This document shows positions 19,022-33,459 of a stretch of DNA of 64,000 bases, in pieces. The notes beneath the pieces were generated by a model, which was not told the DNA's origin, made no database searches, and saw only the letters and a program-made list of their open reading frames with translations. Position 1 is the stretch's first letter. The number at the start of each line of letters is the position of its first letter. Position numbers and translations under genes: made by a program. This DNA is from Mycolicibacterium boenickei. Lineage in GTDB: Bacteria > Actinomycetota > Actinomycetes > Mycobacteriales > Mycobacteriaceae. Location of the stretch: NCBI RefSeq assembly GCF_010731295.1, contig NZ_AP022579.1, positions 4,774,001 to 4,838,000 of the forward strand, written 5' to 3'.

Positions 19022-19336
19022 CTACTGGTCGAACTTCTCCAGGAGGGCCTTGCGCTGACGATCACCGAGGCCGCGCAGACGGCGGGTCGGGGCGATCTCC
19101 AGCTCGGTCATGATCTCCTGCGCCTTGACCTTGCCAACCTTGGGCAGGGCCTCGAGCAGCGCAGAAACTTTCATCTTGCCCAAGACCTCATCGGTCTCGG
19201 CGTCGGTGAGCACCTGCTTGAGGTTGGTGCCGCCGCGCTTGAGTCGATCCTTGAGCTCGGCTCGCGCTCGACGTGCGGCAGCAGCCTTCTCCAACGCTGC
19301 CGCGCGCTGTTCGTCGGTCAACTGGGGAAGGGCCAC
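19022..19336 (-). CDS. mihF: Mycobacterial integration host factor
   Basis: The 104-residue nucleoid protein has a long basic N-terminal helix ([21 protein letters not shown]) and a helix-two-turn-helix DNA-binding end ([19 protein letters not shown]). It compacts DNA and, in phage L5, supports integrase. GTG 19336 is chosen: GGAGGA lies 4 bases upstream and the known short form starts here; the frame opens further up at 19399 without a good ribosome site. First gene of the mihF-gmk-rpoZ-coaBC series. Confidence 0.95.
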   Translation of the reverse strand: MALPQLTDEQRAAALEKAAAARRARAELKDRLKRGGTNLKQVLTDAETDEVLGKMKVSALLEALPKVGKVKAQEIMTELEIAPTRRLRGLGDRQRKALLEKFDQ

Positions 19337-19835
19337 GGGTTCCTCCGTCTCCTGGCGATTCTTCTTCGGCCATTCTTGTTTTGTACGGCTGGAGTGCAAA
19401 CCAGCCAGCGACGACGAACCTACCCACGCTGGCTGACGAATGCGAACGCCACCCCCTGGTTACGGCGCTAAAAGCCCAGCGTGTAGTGCGCGCCCGCGAC
19501 ACCCGGTTCGCCTCCGAAAGCGCCGCCCGGCATCGTCGCGAGGTCCACACCGGGCCGGATATTCCTGCAAGTCAATGCATTTCGAGCGACTGACAGCTAA
19601 CTACTCAGGGGTCCAGCACCGGTTCCGACGCCACCGGACCCGGTTACCGCCGGGTATTCGAGAAAATTTTCGCTGGTCACGGCGTGTCGGGCGTGTCGGA
19701 GCCGGCATCGCGCACGCCAACCGGGGTGCGTTTCACGGTGCCCAGCCCGCGCCTAATTGCCACATAGCGATTACACAGCTTGGCTAAATAGCCTCGCCTG
19801 GTCGGGTATCCATGACCCCCGAAGGGAAGCTGGAC
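19337..19835. other. Intergenic region between divergent mihF and the GGP-repeat gene
   Basis: About 500 bp with no convincing gene. It must hold the promoters of both divergent genes. A small inverted repeat GGCTA-AA-TAGCC (19782-19793) lies 43 bp before the secreted-protein start. The base composition is slightly more A/T-rich than the surrounding genes. Nothing else was recognised. Confidence 0.7.
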
Positions 19836-20399
19836 ATGAACATCAAGCGTCTGACCTGCGCTTCTGCTGTAGCCATCGCGCTCGGAACCGCCACCTTGGC
19901 GGCGGGCGCCGGCGTAGCAGCGGCCCAACCCGGGCCGCCGTGCGGCTTCGGCAACTGCCAGGGACCGGGCGGACCAGGACCTGGGGGGCCGGGCGGACCG
20001 GGTGGACCCGACCGTCCCGGTGGCCCAGGAGGCCCAGGAGGGCCCGAACACCCCGGTGGGCCGGGCGGACCAGGCGGACCGGGTGGACCGGACCGTCCGG
20101 GCGGTCCAGGGGGCCCTGACGGGCCCGGTGGGCCGGGTGGTCCCGGCTGGCCCGGCGGCCCGGGTGGGCCCGGAGGTCCAGGCGGTCCCGGATGGCCGGG
20201 TGACCGAGGCCCTGGCGGCCCCGACGACCGTGGCCGGCACTGGGGACCGCCACCCCCTGACCTGGCGTGGCGTGGCGTGGACCAGGGACGGTTCGATCAC
20301 CAGCCGTTCAACTACAACGGCAGCTGGGTGACACCCATTTTCGATCCGGGCTACAACGCGTGGGGTTTCTGGTTCTTCGGTATCTGGATTCCGCTGTGA
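19836..20399 (+). CDS. Secreted collagen-like Gly-Gly-Pro repeat protein
   Basis: The 187-residue protein has a Sec signal peptide (about 1-30, ending AGVAAAQ) and two nearby cysteines (C36, C41) at the mature N-terminus. Residues about 43-129 form a Gly/Pro-rich region, mainly GGP triplets with occasional Asp, Arg, Glu, His and Trp. The aromatic C-terminus includes [13 protein letters not shown] and [11 protein letters not shown]. The C-terminal part is conserved-looking and may be the folded unit. Function unknown; a cell-surface role is a guess. ATG 19836 has GAAGGGAAG upstream; ATG 19812 is less likely. Confidence 0.85.
   Translation: MNIKRLTCASAVAIALGTATLAAGAGVAAAQPGPPCGFGNCQGPGGPGPGGPGGPGGPDRPGGPGGPGGPEHPGGPGGPGGPGGPDRPGGPGGPDGPGGPGGPGWPGGPGGPGGPGGPGWPGDRGPGGPDDRGRHWGPPPPDLAWRGVDQGRFDHQPFNYNGSWVTPIFDPGYNAWGFWFFGIWIPL
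19962..20222 (+). repeat. GGP-coding repeat tract
   Basis: The DNA consists of degenerate GGN-GGN-CCN units encoding about 29 Gly-rich triplets. Such tracts vary in length by slippage and unequal exchange, and are also error-prone in sequencing. Confidence 0.85.
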
Positions 20400-20481
20400 C
20401 CGGCTGTGCCACAACGGATCTGACAGCCGGCTGACCAATCCGACTGGGCTCGAACGTGTCTCGCCCCAGTCATCGCTTTCT

Positions 20482-20522
20482 ACGCCTGGGTCGCGACCAC
20501 GCGACGTCCACGACCCAGGCGT
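20482..20522. terminator. Hairpin between the GGP gene and pyrF
   Basis: ACGCCTGGGTCG and its exact complement CGACCCAGGCGT flank a 17-base spacer. The hairpin stands between two convergent genes and probably ends one or both transcripts. Confidence 0.65.
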
Positions 20523-20592
20523 GGAAAACGGCGCGCGGCACGGCGGAACGCGGCCCACGCGTCGGGCTGCGGACGCCGTCGGGTGAGGGCGG

Positions 20593-21405
20593 TCAGATGA
20601 GGTAGGCGACTTCGTCGCGCAGGCGCTCGGCCGCCGCTCGCAGATCGGCCACGGCCGGACCTGCCCGCAGCACCTCACGAGACACCGCGGGAAGCACGAG
20701 ACGGGCACCTCCGAACCCGCCCAGCGCATCGGCCCGACCGCCCTGGGCCCCGACCCCGGGAACCAGCACCGGGCCGCCCAGCGCGCTCAGATCGGGCAGG
20801 TCGGTCACCGTCGCACCGACCACCACACCGACCGATCCGGTGGGCTGACCTGCCGTCCCGTTCACGGCAGCCACATCGTCGACGACGGACTGCGCCACGG
20901 TGCGCGACCCGGCCATGGCGCGTTGCACGCTCGGCCCCTCCGGGTTGGAGGTGGCGGCAAGGACGAACACGCCCCGGCCATGGGCCGCGGCGGTGTCCAA
21001 CAGCGGCTGCAACGACCCGAAACCCAGATACGGCGACGCGGTCACCGCATCGGCGGCCAGCGGTGAGTCACCGGCCCACGCCGCGGCGTAGGCGGCCATG
21101 GTCGAGCCGATGTCTCCGCGCTTGGCATCGGCCAGCACCAGTACCCCGGCCTCGCGCAGCGCGGCCATCGTGCGCTCCAGCACCGCGAAACCGGCCGACC
21201 CGTACGCCTCGAAGAACGCCACCTGCGGCTTGACCATCGCGAACCCCGCGAAGGCCGTCACACAGATGTCGCTGAACGCGGCCAGGCCGTCGGCGTCGGC
21301 AGACAGCCCCCAGGCCCTCAGCAGCTCGGGGTGGGGGTCGATGCCGGGGCACAGCGGCCCCCGCTCCGACACCGCGGCGGCCAGCCGTTGCCCGAAAGCC
21401 TCCAT
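20593..21405 (-). CDS. pyrF: Orotidine 5'-phosphate decarboxylase
   Basis: The 270-residue enzyme converts OMP to UMP, the last step of de novo pyrimidine synthesis. It belongs to the longer type-2 PyrF class found in mycobacteria. The active site motif is [15 protein letters not shown], with the catalytic Asp-Lys-Asp. ATG 21405 lies two bases after the carB stop and begins at conserved sequence; the open frame to 21525 only overlaps carB. Last gene of the pyr operon. Confidence 0.96.
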   Translation of the reverse strand: MEAFGQRLAAAVSERGPLCPGIDPHPELLRAWGLSADADGLAAFSDICVTAFAGFAMVKPQVAFFEAYGSAGFAVLERTMAALREAGVLVLADAKRGDIGSTMAAYAAAWAGDSPLAADAVTASPYLGFGSLQPLLDTAAAHGRGVFVLAATSNPEGPSVQRAMAGSRTVAQSVVDDVAAVNGTAGQPTGSVGVVVGATVTDLPDLSALGGPVLVPGVGAQGGRADALGGFGGARLVLPAVSREVLRAGPAVADLRAAAERLRDEVAYLI

Positions 21406-21407
21406 GG

Positions 21408-25921
<4,514 letters not shown>

Positions 25922-25925
<4 letters not shown>

Positions 25926-26431
25926 GCCTCTTCCTCCAGCCAGCGGTCGTACTCTGCGCGATTGTCGGCGCGGAACCCGGTGTCGATCTCGGTGCCAGAG
26001 GGCAGCCGCCACCTGATGGCCAGGATCCCGTCGTAAGTAAGTGCCTTGCCTGCGATTCCGCGTTCGGTCCGGATCGCGGTGATCGACTCGGCCGGAATCC
26101 AGATCGGTCCGGCGCCGCTGCGCTGCATCATGATTCCCTCGGGGTAACGGGTCAGCACCGCCTTGGTGCGAAAGCCCAGATCCCCCGCTGCGACCTTGTC
26201 GTTCCAGTGCGGCACCAGCGTGGTACCGACATACATCCCCTTGGTGGACGGGATGGTCGCCGCGCCGACCGTGTCAGGCAGCGGCGGCAGGGTGCCGATC
26301 AGCTCGGCCTGTCGCTGCGCACGATGCAGCCAGCCGCGCATCATCTGCCGGATCAGGAAAGCGATCAGCACTGCCAGCAGGGCCGCCAGCACCAGCGAGG
26401 CGATCAGCGTGGGAGTGTTCAATGGGGACAC
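25922..26431 (-). CDS. PH-like domain membrane protein in the pyr operon (Rv1382-like)
   Basis: The 169-residue protein has one N-terminal helix (about 8-29), a basic segment, and a beta-rich cytosolic domain of the bacterial PH-like type ([30 protein letters not shown]). It is tightly nested: 13 bases of overlap with pyrC and ATGA with carA. The position is that of Rv1382. Its link to pyrimidine synthesis is unknown; membrane tethering of the pathway enzymes is speculation. GTG start at 26431. Confidence 0.85.
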
Positions 26432-27738
26432 TTCCCGTCGAGCGCCGTGATCTTCCCCCGCAGCAACGTGGCGGTGACCGTCGCAGGCAGCGTCATCGAT
26501 TCGAATGGCGTGTTGTCCGAGCGGCTGGCCAGCGTGTCGCCTTCGACCGTCCAGGTTGCGTCGGGATCGATCACCGTGAGATTGGCCGGCTCGCCCACCT
26601 CCAGCGGTCGGCCCTGATCGGGCAGACCGACGATGGCGGCGGGAGCCTCACTCATCACCTTGGCGACGCCGCGCCAGGTCAGCAGGCCGGGGCGCACCAT
26701 GGTCTCGACCACCACCGACAGCGCGGTCTGCAGGCCGAGCATGCCCGGCCGGGCCACCGAGAACTCGCAGCACTTCTCGTGATCTGCGTGCGGTGCGTGA
26801 TCGGTTGCCACGCAGTCGATGACGCCGTCGGCCAGCGCCTGCCGCAGCGCCTCTGCGTCGCCGGCTTCCCGTAACGGCGGGTTGACCCGGTTGCGCCCGT
26901 CATAGCTGGCCAGCCGGCCGTCGTCGAGCAGCAGGTGGTGCGGGGTGACCTCGGCTGTGATCGAAATGCCCTGTGCCTTGGCCCATTTGAGCAATTCGAC
27001 GGTGCCCGCCGTGGACGCGTGGCAGATGTGCACGCGGGCACCGGCATCGCGGGCCAGGATCGCATCCCTGGCGACGATCGACTCCTCGGCCGACCGCGGC
27101 CAACCCGCCAGTCCGAGCTTGGCAGCGTTGGGCCCCTCGTGTGCGACGGCACCGACGGTCAGACGGGGCTCTTCGGCATGCTGGGCGATGAGCACCCCGA
27201 GGCCGGTGGCGTACTCCAACGCCCGCCGCATGACCAGCGGATCGTCGACACACAGACCGTCGTCGGAGAACATCCGGACCTGGCCGACGCCGTCTGCCAT
27301 CAGGCCCATCTCGGTGAGCTGCTTGCCTTTCAAGCCCACGGTCACCGCGCCGACCGGATGCACGTCGACCAGACCGACCTGCTGTCCGCGGTTCCACACG
27401 TGGTCGGTGACCACCGCGGTATCGGCGACCGGATCGGTGTTGGCCATCGCGAACACCGCGGTATAGCCCCCGAGTGCCGCGGCAGCCGAACCGGTTTCGA
27501 TGTCCTCGGCGTATTCCCGGCCCGGTTCGCGCAGGTGGGTGTGCAAGTCGACGAACCCCGGCAGCAGCACCTGCCCGGTCGCGTCGATCTCCTCGGCACC
27601 CTCGGGAGCCTTGAGAGCAGTACCGATCTCGGCGATCTGCCCGTCGGCGACCAAAACGTCGAGCGCGTCGCCCTCGCCGTAGAGGCGTACGCCGCGGATC
27701 AGGACCGGCGGGTTCGAGTGTGCGCTGTGTTTCGTCAT
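26419..27738 (-). CDS. pyrC: Dihydroorotase
   Basis: The 439-residue zinc amidohydrolase cyclises carbamoyl aspartate to dihydroorotate. The metal motif HxH appears in [10 protein letters not shown]. Further ligands and the catalytic Asp are in [16 protein letters not shown] and [10 protein letters not shown]. Length fits class I PyrC. The start overlaps the pyrB stop as ATGA. Confidence 0.97.
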   Translation of the reverse strand: MTKHSAHSNPPVLIRGVRLYGEGDALDVLVADGQIAEIGTALKAPEGAEEIDATGQVLLPGFVDLHTHLREPGREYAEDIETGSAAAALGGYTAVFAMANTDPVADTAVVTDHVWNRGQQVGLVDVHPVGAVTVGLKGKQLTEMGLMADGVGQVRMFSDDGLCVDDPLVMRRALEYATGLGVLIAQHAEEPRLTVGAVAHEGPNAAKLGLAGWPRSAEESIVARDAILARDAGARVHICHASTAGTVELLKWAKAQGISITAEVTPHHLLLDDGRLASYDGRNRVNPPLREAGDAEALRQALADGVIDCVATDHAPHADHEKCCEFSVARPGMLGLQTALSVVVETMVRPGLLTWRGVAKVMSEAPAAIVGLPDQGRPLEVGEPANLTVIDPDATWTVEGDTLASRSDNTPFESMTLPATVTATLLRGKITALDGKCPH

Positions 27739-28691
27739 ACGCTGATCGCCTCCCGATCGGCACCCACCATCAGATGGAACAGCACCGCCATCCGCACGTG
27801 GACACCATTTGAAACCTGTTGCAGAACAGCCGATTGCGAGGAGTCAGCGACTGGGAACGCGATCTCCATGCCACGCAGCATCGGCCCCGGATGCAGCACA
27901 ACGGCATTGCCGGGCAGCATGGCCTGACGCTTCTCCGACAGCCCGTAGCGCACCGAGTACTCGCGCGCGGACGGGAAGAACGCTCCGTTCATCCGCTCGG
28001 CCTGGACCCGCAGCATCAACACCGCGTCGGCGGCGGGCAATTCGGCGTCGAGGTCGTGCGACACGGTGACCGGCCACCCGGACACCCCGACCGGCAGCAG
28101 CGTCGGCGGCGCGACCAGCACCACCTCGGCCCCCAGGGTGGCCAGCAGTGTCACGTTCGACCGGGCCACCCGGCTGTGCAGCACGTCGCCGACGATCACC
28201 ACACGCTTGCCCTCGACCGAGCCCAGCCGCTGGCGGATGGTCAGGGCGTCGAGCAGCGCCTGGGTGGGATGTTCATGCGTACCGTCGCCGGCGTTGATGA
28301 CGCTGGGTCCGCCGCCGCCGTCCTCGGCAGTCCATTCGGCGAGTTGCTGCGCCGCACCCGAAGCGGGGTGGCGGATGATCAGCGCATCGGCTCCGGCAGC
28401 CCGCAGGGTCAGCGCGGTGTCACGCAGCGACTCCCCTTTGGCCACAGAGGATCCCGAGGAACTGACGTTGATCACGTCCGCGCTCATCCACTTGCCCGCG
28501 ACTTCGAACGACACCCGGGTCCGGGTCGAGTTTTCGTAGAACATCGTGATGACGGTGCGGCCGCGCAACGTCGGCAGCTTCTTGACTTCCCGGCCCAGCA
28601 GTGCCTCGCGGAAGCGGTCGGCGTCATCGAGGATCGCCGTCGCGTCATCACGGCTGAGGTCACCCGCCGACAAGAGATGACGTGTCGTCAC
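27735..28691 (-). CDS. pyrB: Aspartate carbamoyltransferase catalytic subunit
   Basis: The 318-residue enzyme joins carbamoyl phosphate and aspartate. Motifs: carbamoyl-phosphate loop [11 protein letters not shown] (near 55-65), [11 protein letters not shown] and [15 protein letters not shown]. No regulatory PyrI gene is present. Its GTG start overlaps the pyrR stop (GTGA). Confidence 0.97.
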   Translation of the reverse strand: MTTRHLLSAGDLSRDDATAILDDADRFREALLGREVKKLPTLRGRTVITMFYENSTRTRVSFEVAGKWMSADVINVSSSGSSVAKGESLRDTALTLRAAGADALIIRHPASGAAQQLAEWTAEDGGGGPSVINAGDGTHEHPTQALLDALTIRQRLGSVEGKRVVIVGDVLHSRVARSNVTLLATLGAEVVLVAPPTLLPVGVSGWPVTVSHDLDAELPAADAVLMLRVQAERMNGAFFPSAREYSVRYGLSEKRQAMLPGNAVVLHPGPMLRGMEIAFPVADSSQSAVLQQVSNGVHVRMAVLFHLMVGADREAISV

Positions 28692-29245
28692 TTTGAAATC
28701 ACCACCCCATCACGATCGTCATCCTCGGACAGCAGCACATGGACACTCTCGGTGCGGGAGGTCGGCACGTTCTTGCCGACGTAATCGGCGCGGACCGGCA
28801 GTTCCCGGTGCCCGCGGTCGACCAGCACCGCCAGCTGCACCACCCGCGGGCGGCCGATGTCGCGCAGGGCATCCAGCGCCGAGCGAACCGAACGCCCGGA
28901 GTACAGAACGTCGTCGACGAGGATCACCACGGCGTCGTCGATACCGCCGGGCGGGATCGACGTGGCCGCCAGCGGTCGCGGCGGCTTGAAGTTGAGGTCG
29001 TCGCGGTAGAGCGTGATATCCAGGGCACCGACCGGCAACGCCACATCGGCGAACTCGTTGATCTTGGCTGCCAACCGTTTGGCGAGGGTCACACCGCGAG
29101 TGGGGATACCCAGTAGGACGACCCGCTCACGTTCGGCGGGATCGTCGAGAGCCGTCTTCTCGATGATCTGATGGGCGATCCGGGAAATGGTGCGGCCGAC
29201 GTCCGCCGCAGACAACAATTCCCGGTCGGTACCTGAAGAGCCCAT
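28688..29245 (-). CDS. pyrR: Pyrimidine operon regulator / uracil phosphoribosyltransferase
   Basis: The 185-residue protein has the PRPP-binding loop [19 protein letters not shown] (about 100-118) and the type-I phosphoribosyltransferase fold. In mycobacteria PyrR binds the operon leader when UMP is high and blocks translation. The leader hairpin with the matching loop is present directly upstream. First gene of pyrR-B-C-PH-A-B-F. Confidence 0.97.
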   Translation of the reverse strand: MGSSGTDRELLSAADVGRTISRIAHQIIEKTALDDPAERERVVLLGIPTRGVTLAKRLAAKINEFADVALPVGALDITLYRDDLNFKPPRPLAATSIPPGGIDDAVVILVDDVLYSGRSVRSALDALRDIGRPRVVQLAVLVDRGHRELPVRADYVGKNVPTSRTESVHVLLSEDDDRDGVVISK

Positions 29246-29317
29246 GAGGTGACTCTGACCTCCTTCTCCGCCTCTCTGGACGGATCGTTAAAGGACGTCG
29301 AACTGCACGGCAGCTTA
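29246..29317 (-). promoter_or_regulatory. pyr operon leader with PyrR-binding hairpin
   Basis: On the minus strand TAAGCT (29312-29317) is a likely -10. The hairpin CCGTCC-AGAGA-GGCGG (29268-29283) contains TCCAGAGAGG, the conserved PyrR-recognition loop known from Bacillus and mycobacterial leaders. The Shine-Dalgarno AGAAGGAGG follows directly, and GAGGT can also pair with ACCTC just before the ATG. PyrR binding would hide the ribosome site, giving UMP feedback at translation (mechanism known in M. smegmatis; applied here by motif). Confidence 0.85.
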
Positions 29318-29320
29318 GCA

Positions 29321-29338
29321 GGCCGCAAACCTGCGGCC
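29321..29338 (-). terminator. Hairpin after the MFS gene
   Basis: GGCCGCA and TGCGGCC flank a four-base loop, nine bases beyond the stop of the transporter gene. It probably separates this gene from the pyr leader. Confidence 0.6.
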
Positions 29339-29346
29339 CGCGACGG

Positions 29347-30693
29347 TCACCGCGCAGAGTCACTCAGGACGGCGTCCAGTTCGGTTCCCTTTGTCTCGGG
29401 TAGCAGCACGGTCGAGATGATGCTGACGACGACGAACGCCGCCATCATCGCCCCAACAGCCCAGCTCCCCAGCGTGGCCACCAAGACTCCGGCGACCAAC
29501 GGCGGAATCGCCCCGCCCACGATGCCTGCCAGGTTGAACGCGAGACCCGCGCCGGTGTAGCGGTAGCGGGTGGCGAAGATCTCAGGCAGGAATGACCCGA
29601 TGGGGCCGTAGGACAGGCCGAAGATGCAGAAGATGCCGGCGATCGCCACCGCGAAACCCACCGGGGAGCCGGAGTCGATCAGCGGCATCACCACGAACGC
29701 CCAGGGCAACGCGAGCCCGAAGCCGGCGAGGATGACGCGGCGCCGGCCATAGCGGTCGCAGAGCACCGCCGAGATCGCCGAGAACGCCATGAGTGCGACG
29801 CCGGCGAGCACCCCGACGCCGAGGATCAGGCTGCGCGGGTGCCCGACGCGGGTGCTGGCGTAGCTCATCAGGTAGGTGCCGCCGAGGAAGCTCATGGTGA
29901 AGATGCCCACCATGCATCCCGCCGCGAGGGCCACCTGTTTGGTCTGGGTGCGGAACAGCTCGGCCAGCGGCGCCTTGGGCACCCCACCGGCCACCTGCTC
30001 GCGGGCGAAGACGGGCGTCTCGTCGATGCTCAATCGCACATACAGCGCCACGATCAGCAGGACAGCGCTGAACAGGAACGGCAGCCGCCAGGCCCAGTCC
30101 AGGAACATCGCGCTCTTCTCACCGATGGTCACACTGACGATGAAGACCACCAGGTTGCTCACCGCGAGCCCGGCGCCCGCGCCGAGCTGGGTGAACATCC
30201 CGTACATGCCGCGCTTGCCGACTGGCGCGTACTCGGCGCTCAGTAGCGCCGATCCCGCCCATTCCCCGCCGACGGCGAAGCCCTGCAACAACCGGAGCAC
30301 CAGCAGGATGATCGGTGCGGCGATACCGATCGTCGCGGCGCTGGGCACCAATCCGACGCAGACGGTCGACAGACCCATGATCAACAGGGTCGCGATCAGA
30401 GTCTTCTTGCGGCCCAATCGATCTCCGAAATGACCGAATACCGCGGCACCGATCGGACGGGACAGGAAGGCGACCGCGAAGGTTCCCAGTGACGAGATCG
30501 TGGCCATCGTCGACCCCATGTTCGGGAAGAAGACGTGAGGGAAGATCAACGCAGCGGCGGTGCCGTAGATGTAGAAGTCGTAGAACTCGATCGCCGTGCC
30601 GACGAAGCTGGCGAACGCCACCCGCCGCATCGGGTTGGGCTCGGCGCCGGGTGCCGGGCTCGGTTCGTTCTCGACCTGGTCCTGCTGGGTCAT
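29347..30693 (-). CDS. MFS transporter, metabolite:proton symporter (MHS) type
   Basis: The 448-residue protein has twelve predicted membrane helices. The MHS-family features are FVGTAIEFYDFYIYGTAAAL in the first helix, GHFGDRLGRKKTL between helices 2 and 3, and LLRLLQGFAVGGEWAG-like sequence in helix 4. Members import organic acids, betaines or similar compounds with protons. The substrate cannot be told from sequence. ATG 30693 is chosen; the frame to 30825 overlaps the divergent gene's promoter. Confidence 0.93.
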   Translation of the reverse strand: MTQQDQVENEPSPAPGAEPNPMRRVAFASFVGTAIEFYDFYIYGTAAALIFPHVFFPNMGSTMATISSLGTFAVAFLSRPIGAAVFGHFGDRLGRKKTLIATLLIMGLSTVCVGLVPSAATIGIAAPIILLVLRLLQGFAVGGEWAGSALLSAEYAPVGKRGMYGMFTQLGAGAGLAVSNLVVFIVSVTIGEKSAMFLDWAWRLPFLFSAVLLIVALYVRLSIDETPVFAREQVAGGVPKAPLAELFRTQTKQVALAAGCMVGIFTMSFLGGTYLMSYASTRVGHPRSLILGVGVLAGVALMAFSAISAVLCDRYGRRRVILAGFGLALPWAFVVMPLIDSGSPVGFAVAIAGIFCIFGLSYGPIGSFLPEIFATRYRYTGAGLAFNLAGIVGGAIPPLVAGVLVATLGSWAVGAMMAAFVVVSIISTVLLPETKGTELDAVLSDSAR

Positions 30694-30808
30694 GGGCCTC
30701 TTCTCACGCCGTGTTCGCCAGAGAAGTATCACCCAATCCACGGCGGAACTTGTCGGGAACGCACGGTGAGACGCCACGGGCGGGCGGTCGCCCGCTAGCC
30801 TGGCGCGG

Positions 30809-32011
30809 GTGAACCTCGACGGCAATCAGACGTCCATCCGTGAGGCCATCGACGCCGGGCTGCTGGCCGGCGCGGTCACCCTGGTGTGGCAGGCGGGCCA
30901 GGTCCTGCAGGTGAACGCACTCGGTCACCGCGATGTCGACGCCGGGTTGCCGATGCAGCGCGACACCATCTTCCGGATCGCCTCGATGACGAAGCCCGTG
31001 ACGGTGGCGGCGGCGATGGCGCTGGCCGAGGAAGGCAAGCTGGCCCTGAACGAGCCGGTGACGAAGTGGCTGCCGGAGCTGGCGGACATGCGGGTGCTGC
31101 GCGAACCCCGCGGACCGCTGGACCGCACCGAGCCCGCGCGCCGGCCCATCACGTTCGACGACCTGATGACCCACCGCAGTGGCCTGGCCTACGTGTTCTC
31201 GGTGCTGGGTCCGCTCGCGTCGGCGTACGGAAAGTTGTCGCTGCGGCAGGATCAGGACCGTTGGCTGACCGAGGTCGCCAAGCTGCCGCTGGCCCACCAG
31301 CCCGGCGAGCGCATCACCTACAGTCACTCCACCGACGTGCTGGGAATCGCGCTGTCCCGGATCGAGGGCAAACCGCTGTCCCAGGTGCTGTCCGAGCGCA
31401 TCTTCGGCCCTCTCGGCATGGCCGACACCGGCTTCTCCGTCGACGCGGCCGGTCGACGGCGCGCGGCGACGATGTACCAGCTCACCCCCGACAACAAGCT
31501 GACCCACGACGTGATGGGTCCCGCGCCGATCACCGATCCCCCGTTCTGCACGGGTGGCGCCGGGCTGTTCTCCACTGCCGACGACTATCTGAAATTCGCC
31601 CGGATGTTGTTGGCGGGCGGCACGGTCGACGGCGTGCGCGTGCTGTCCGAGGAGTCGGTCCGCGTGATGCGTACCGACCGGCTCACTGCCGAACAGAAGC
31701 AGTTTCAGTTCCTCGGAGCACCGTTCTGGATCGGGCGGGGCTTCGGTCTGAACCTGTCGGTGGTGACCGATCCGGAGAAATCGCGCATGGTGTTCGGCCC
31801 GGGCGGGCTGGGTACCTTCAGCTGGCCAGGCGCCTACGGCACCTGGTGGCAGGCCGACCCCTCGGCGGATCTGATCCTGATCTACCTGATCCAGAACCAT
31901 CCGAACCTGTCGGTGGACGCCGCCGCCGTCAGCGGCAACACGTCGACGGCGAAACTCCAGACCGCACAACCCAGATTCGTCCGCCGCACGTATCAGGCAC
32001 TCGAGATCTAG
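30809..32011 (+). CDS. Serine beta-lactamase-fold hydrolase (LipL/EstB-like)
   Basis: The 400-residue protein has the SxxK nucleophile motif SMTK (Ser59, Lys62) and a tyrosine motif YSHS in place of the usual YxN. The C-terminal part includes FGPGGLGTFSWPGAYGTWW, typical of class-C-like esterases. No signal peptide is seen, so it is more likely a cytosolic esterase than an exported penicillin-binding enzyme. GTG 30809 start. Its stop and that of the convergent neighbour share the bases CTAG. Confidence 0.92.
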   Translation: MNLDGNQTSIREAIDAGLLAGAVTLVWQAGQVLQVNALGHRDVDAGLPMQRDTIFRIASMTKPVTVAAAMALAEEGKLALNEPVTKWLPELADMRVLREPRGPLDRTEPARRPITFDDLMTHRSGLAYVFSVLGPLASAYGKLSLRQDQDRWLTEVAKLPLAHQPGERITYSHSTDVLGIALSRIEGKPLSQVLSERIFGPLGMADTGFSVDAAGRRRAATMYQLTPDNKLTHDVMGPAPITDPPFCTGGAGLFSTADDYLKFARMLLAGGTVDGVRVLSEESVRVMRTDRLTAEQKQFQFLGAPFWIGRGFGLNLSVVTDPEKSRMVFGPGGLGTFSWPGAYGTWWQADPSADLILIYLIQNHPNLSVDAAAVSGNTSTAKLQTAQPRFVRRTYQALEI

Positions 32012-33096
32012 TCCTGAGCCGGCTGCGCGTTCGAGTCTCCTTCGTCTGTGCCGGCCTTGTCCGCGCCGGTGAGCTTCTTGACCGCCCTGTCGACGTGGGT
32101 GCCGAGGTCGTTCACCGCGGTCCGTAGCCCAGTACCGGAATCCTTGAGTCCTGCCCGGATTTTGGTGTGTCCACCGACGACACCGGGCGCCACCTTGTTT
32201 CCGCCTTTGGTCGAGTTCGCCAGCCGGTCGACGAGTTTGGGCGTGCGAGGAGCACGAGGTTCGTCCACATCGTGTGGTGCGGTGTCGAGGGTGACGGCGT
32301 CGGCCTGCTCGATCTCGGTGCTGTTCACCTCGACACCCGACTTCAATTGCTGCACAAAGGGTTGCGACTGACTCGGGTACACGGCGTTGTAGACCGCGAC
32401 CTGCAGCTTCTGAACCTGCCGAACCACGGGCATGATCAACCCCTCGTCGACCGCATCACCGATGTCGGGATCGCCGCCGATCGGTGCGGGAAGGCCGTTG
32501 TTGAGCCCGATTCCGACGATCACCGGCAGCGTGAAGATCGGCTGTACCACTTCGTTCGCCAGCACGATCCGCACCGAATCGACCAGCGGTACGCCGTCCA
32601 TCACATCCTTGACGACATCCAGCGGCGCGCCGATCAGATCGATCGCCTGCCCGGCTCCGGCGGCGACCGCCAACACCAGCACATCCCCAAGGCCGATGTG
32701 CGCCAGGGATTGGACTTCCGCACCTGTCACGGCGACGATCAGGTTCGCGGCGCCGTTGGCCGTACCCACTATGCCTGTGCGCAGGTGGACGACGGTGTCG
32801 TAGAACGCTTGATCCAACGGCAGTGAGCCGCCGGCGATATCGTCCAGTTGTCCCACAACCGCGGCCAACGCCTGAGGGCCCGAGCTGAGCAGGAGCTGGA
32901 GTGCTTGGGCCGCCGCTGCCAGATCCGGAATACCCAGCGTCGTCAACTGCAGCTGCGCATGATCGACGATGCGCGGTGCCGCTACGTGCACATCCGGCAC
33001 GGCCTGCGGTGGCGCCAGGAGCGGGCTCATTGCGATGACGCCTGCCCCCGTGAGGGCGATTCCAGTGGTGACATATGGACGAAGTACCGAATACAC
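32008..33096 (-). CDS. Exported mycobacterial protein of unknown function
   Basis: The 362-residue protein has an N-terminal signal or anchor helix (about 8-30, ITGIALTGAGVIAMSP-like). Alternating hydrophobic helices (about 110-215) include GLGDVLVLAVAAGAGQAIDLIG. A hydrophilic, Lys/Asp-rich C-terminus (about 270-362) follows. It resembles a paralogous family of mycobacterial exported proteins known to me only as hypothetical. An envelope location is inferred. It overlaps the convergent hydrolase gene by four bases. Confidence 0.78.
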   Translation of the reverse strand: MYSVLRPYVTTGIALTGAGVIAMSPLLAPPQAVPDVHVAAPRIVDHAQLQLTTLGIPDLAAAAQALQLLLSSGPQALAAVVGQLDDIAGGSLPLDQAFYDTVVHLRTGIVGTANGAANLIVAVTGAEVQSLAHIGLGDVLVLAVAAGAGQAIDLIGAPLDVVKDVMDGVPLVDSVRIVLANEVVQPIFTLPVIVGIGLNNGLPAPIGGDPDIGDAVDEGLIMPVVRQVQKLQVAVYNAVYPSQSQPFVQQLKSGVEVNSTEIEQADAVTLDTAPHDVDEPRAPRTPKLVDRLANSTKGGNKVAPGVVGGHTKIRAGLKDSGTGLRTAVNDLGTHVDRAVKKLTGADKAGTDEGDSNAQPAQD

Positions 33097-33165
33097 GCTG
33101 CCCCCTGAGGTCGTTGAGACGATGTGACGCCGACGGAATCCTGTCCGCAGGCAGGGGGTGCGGGC

Positions 33166-33185
33166 TGGGGTAGTTCACTACCCCA
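33166..33185. terminator. Hairpin TGGGGTAG / CTACCCCA
   Basis: Two 8-base arms flank a TTCA tetraloop. It lies 27 bp after the stop of the 63-residue gene and 70 bp before the exported-protein start, so it is a terminator of the former or an operator of the latter. Confidence 0.55.
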
Positions 33186-33212
33186 CTTCGGTTCGCCGAC
33201 TCGACATTCACC

Positions 33213-33404
33213 TCATGGGCGCTGCGCGGCCGCCAGTTTGGCCTCGGCGATCCGGTAGAGACCGTCGAGTGCGGAGTCTTCGATGCTGAGGTATTCGCAC
33301 ACGACATCGCGTGCGACCCCGGCGTCGCGCAGGCGTAGGGCCAGCGAGTACGGCAATGGCAGTGCTCGCAGTGCCTGCTCGCGTACCTCGCCCTCGTCGG
33401 CCAT
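33213..33404 (-). CDS. Small conserved-looking protein, 63 residues
   Basis: A helical, charged protein: LPLPYSLALRLRDAGVARDV, then CEYLSIEDSALDGLYRIAEAKL. The pattern resembles a short helix-turn-helix or sigma region-4-like piece seen in mycobacterial hypothetical proteins. It starts 55 bp after the stop of the large LuxR regulator on the same strand, so the two may be co-transcribed. Function unknown. Confidence 0.65.
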   Translation of the reverse strand: MADEGEVREQALRALPLPYSLALRLRDAGVARDVVCEYLSIEDSALDGLYRIAEAKLAAAQRP

Positions 33405-33459
33405 GCGATTCAGGATGCGACGGTCCAGCCGAACCGGAGCGAGTAGCCAGATACTCGAA

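Noticed and set aside
19962..20222. Possible PE_PGRS gene
   Set aside because: The repeat is Gly-Gly-Pro, a Sec signal precedes it, and no PE domain is present.
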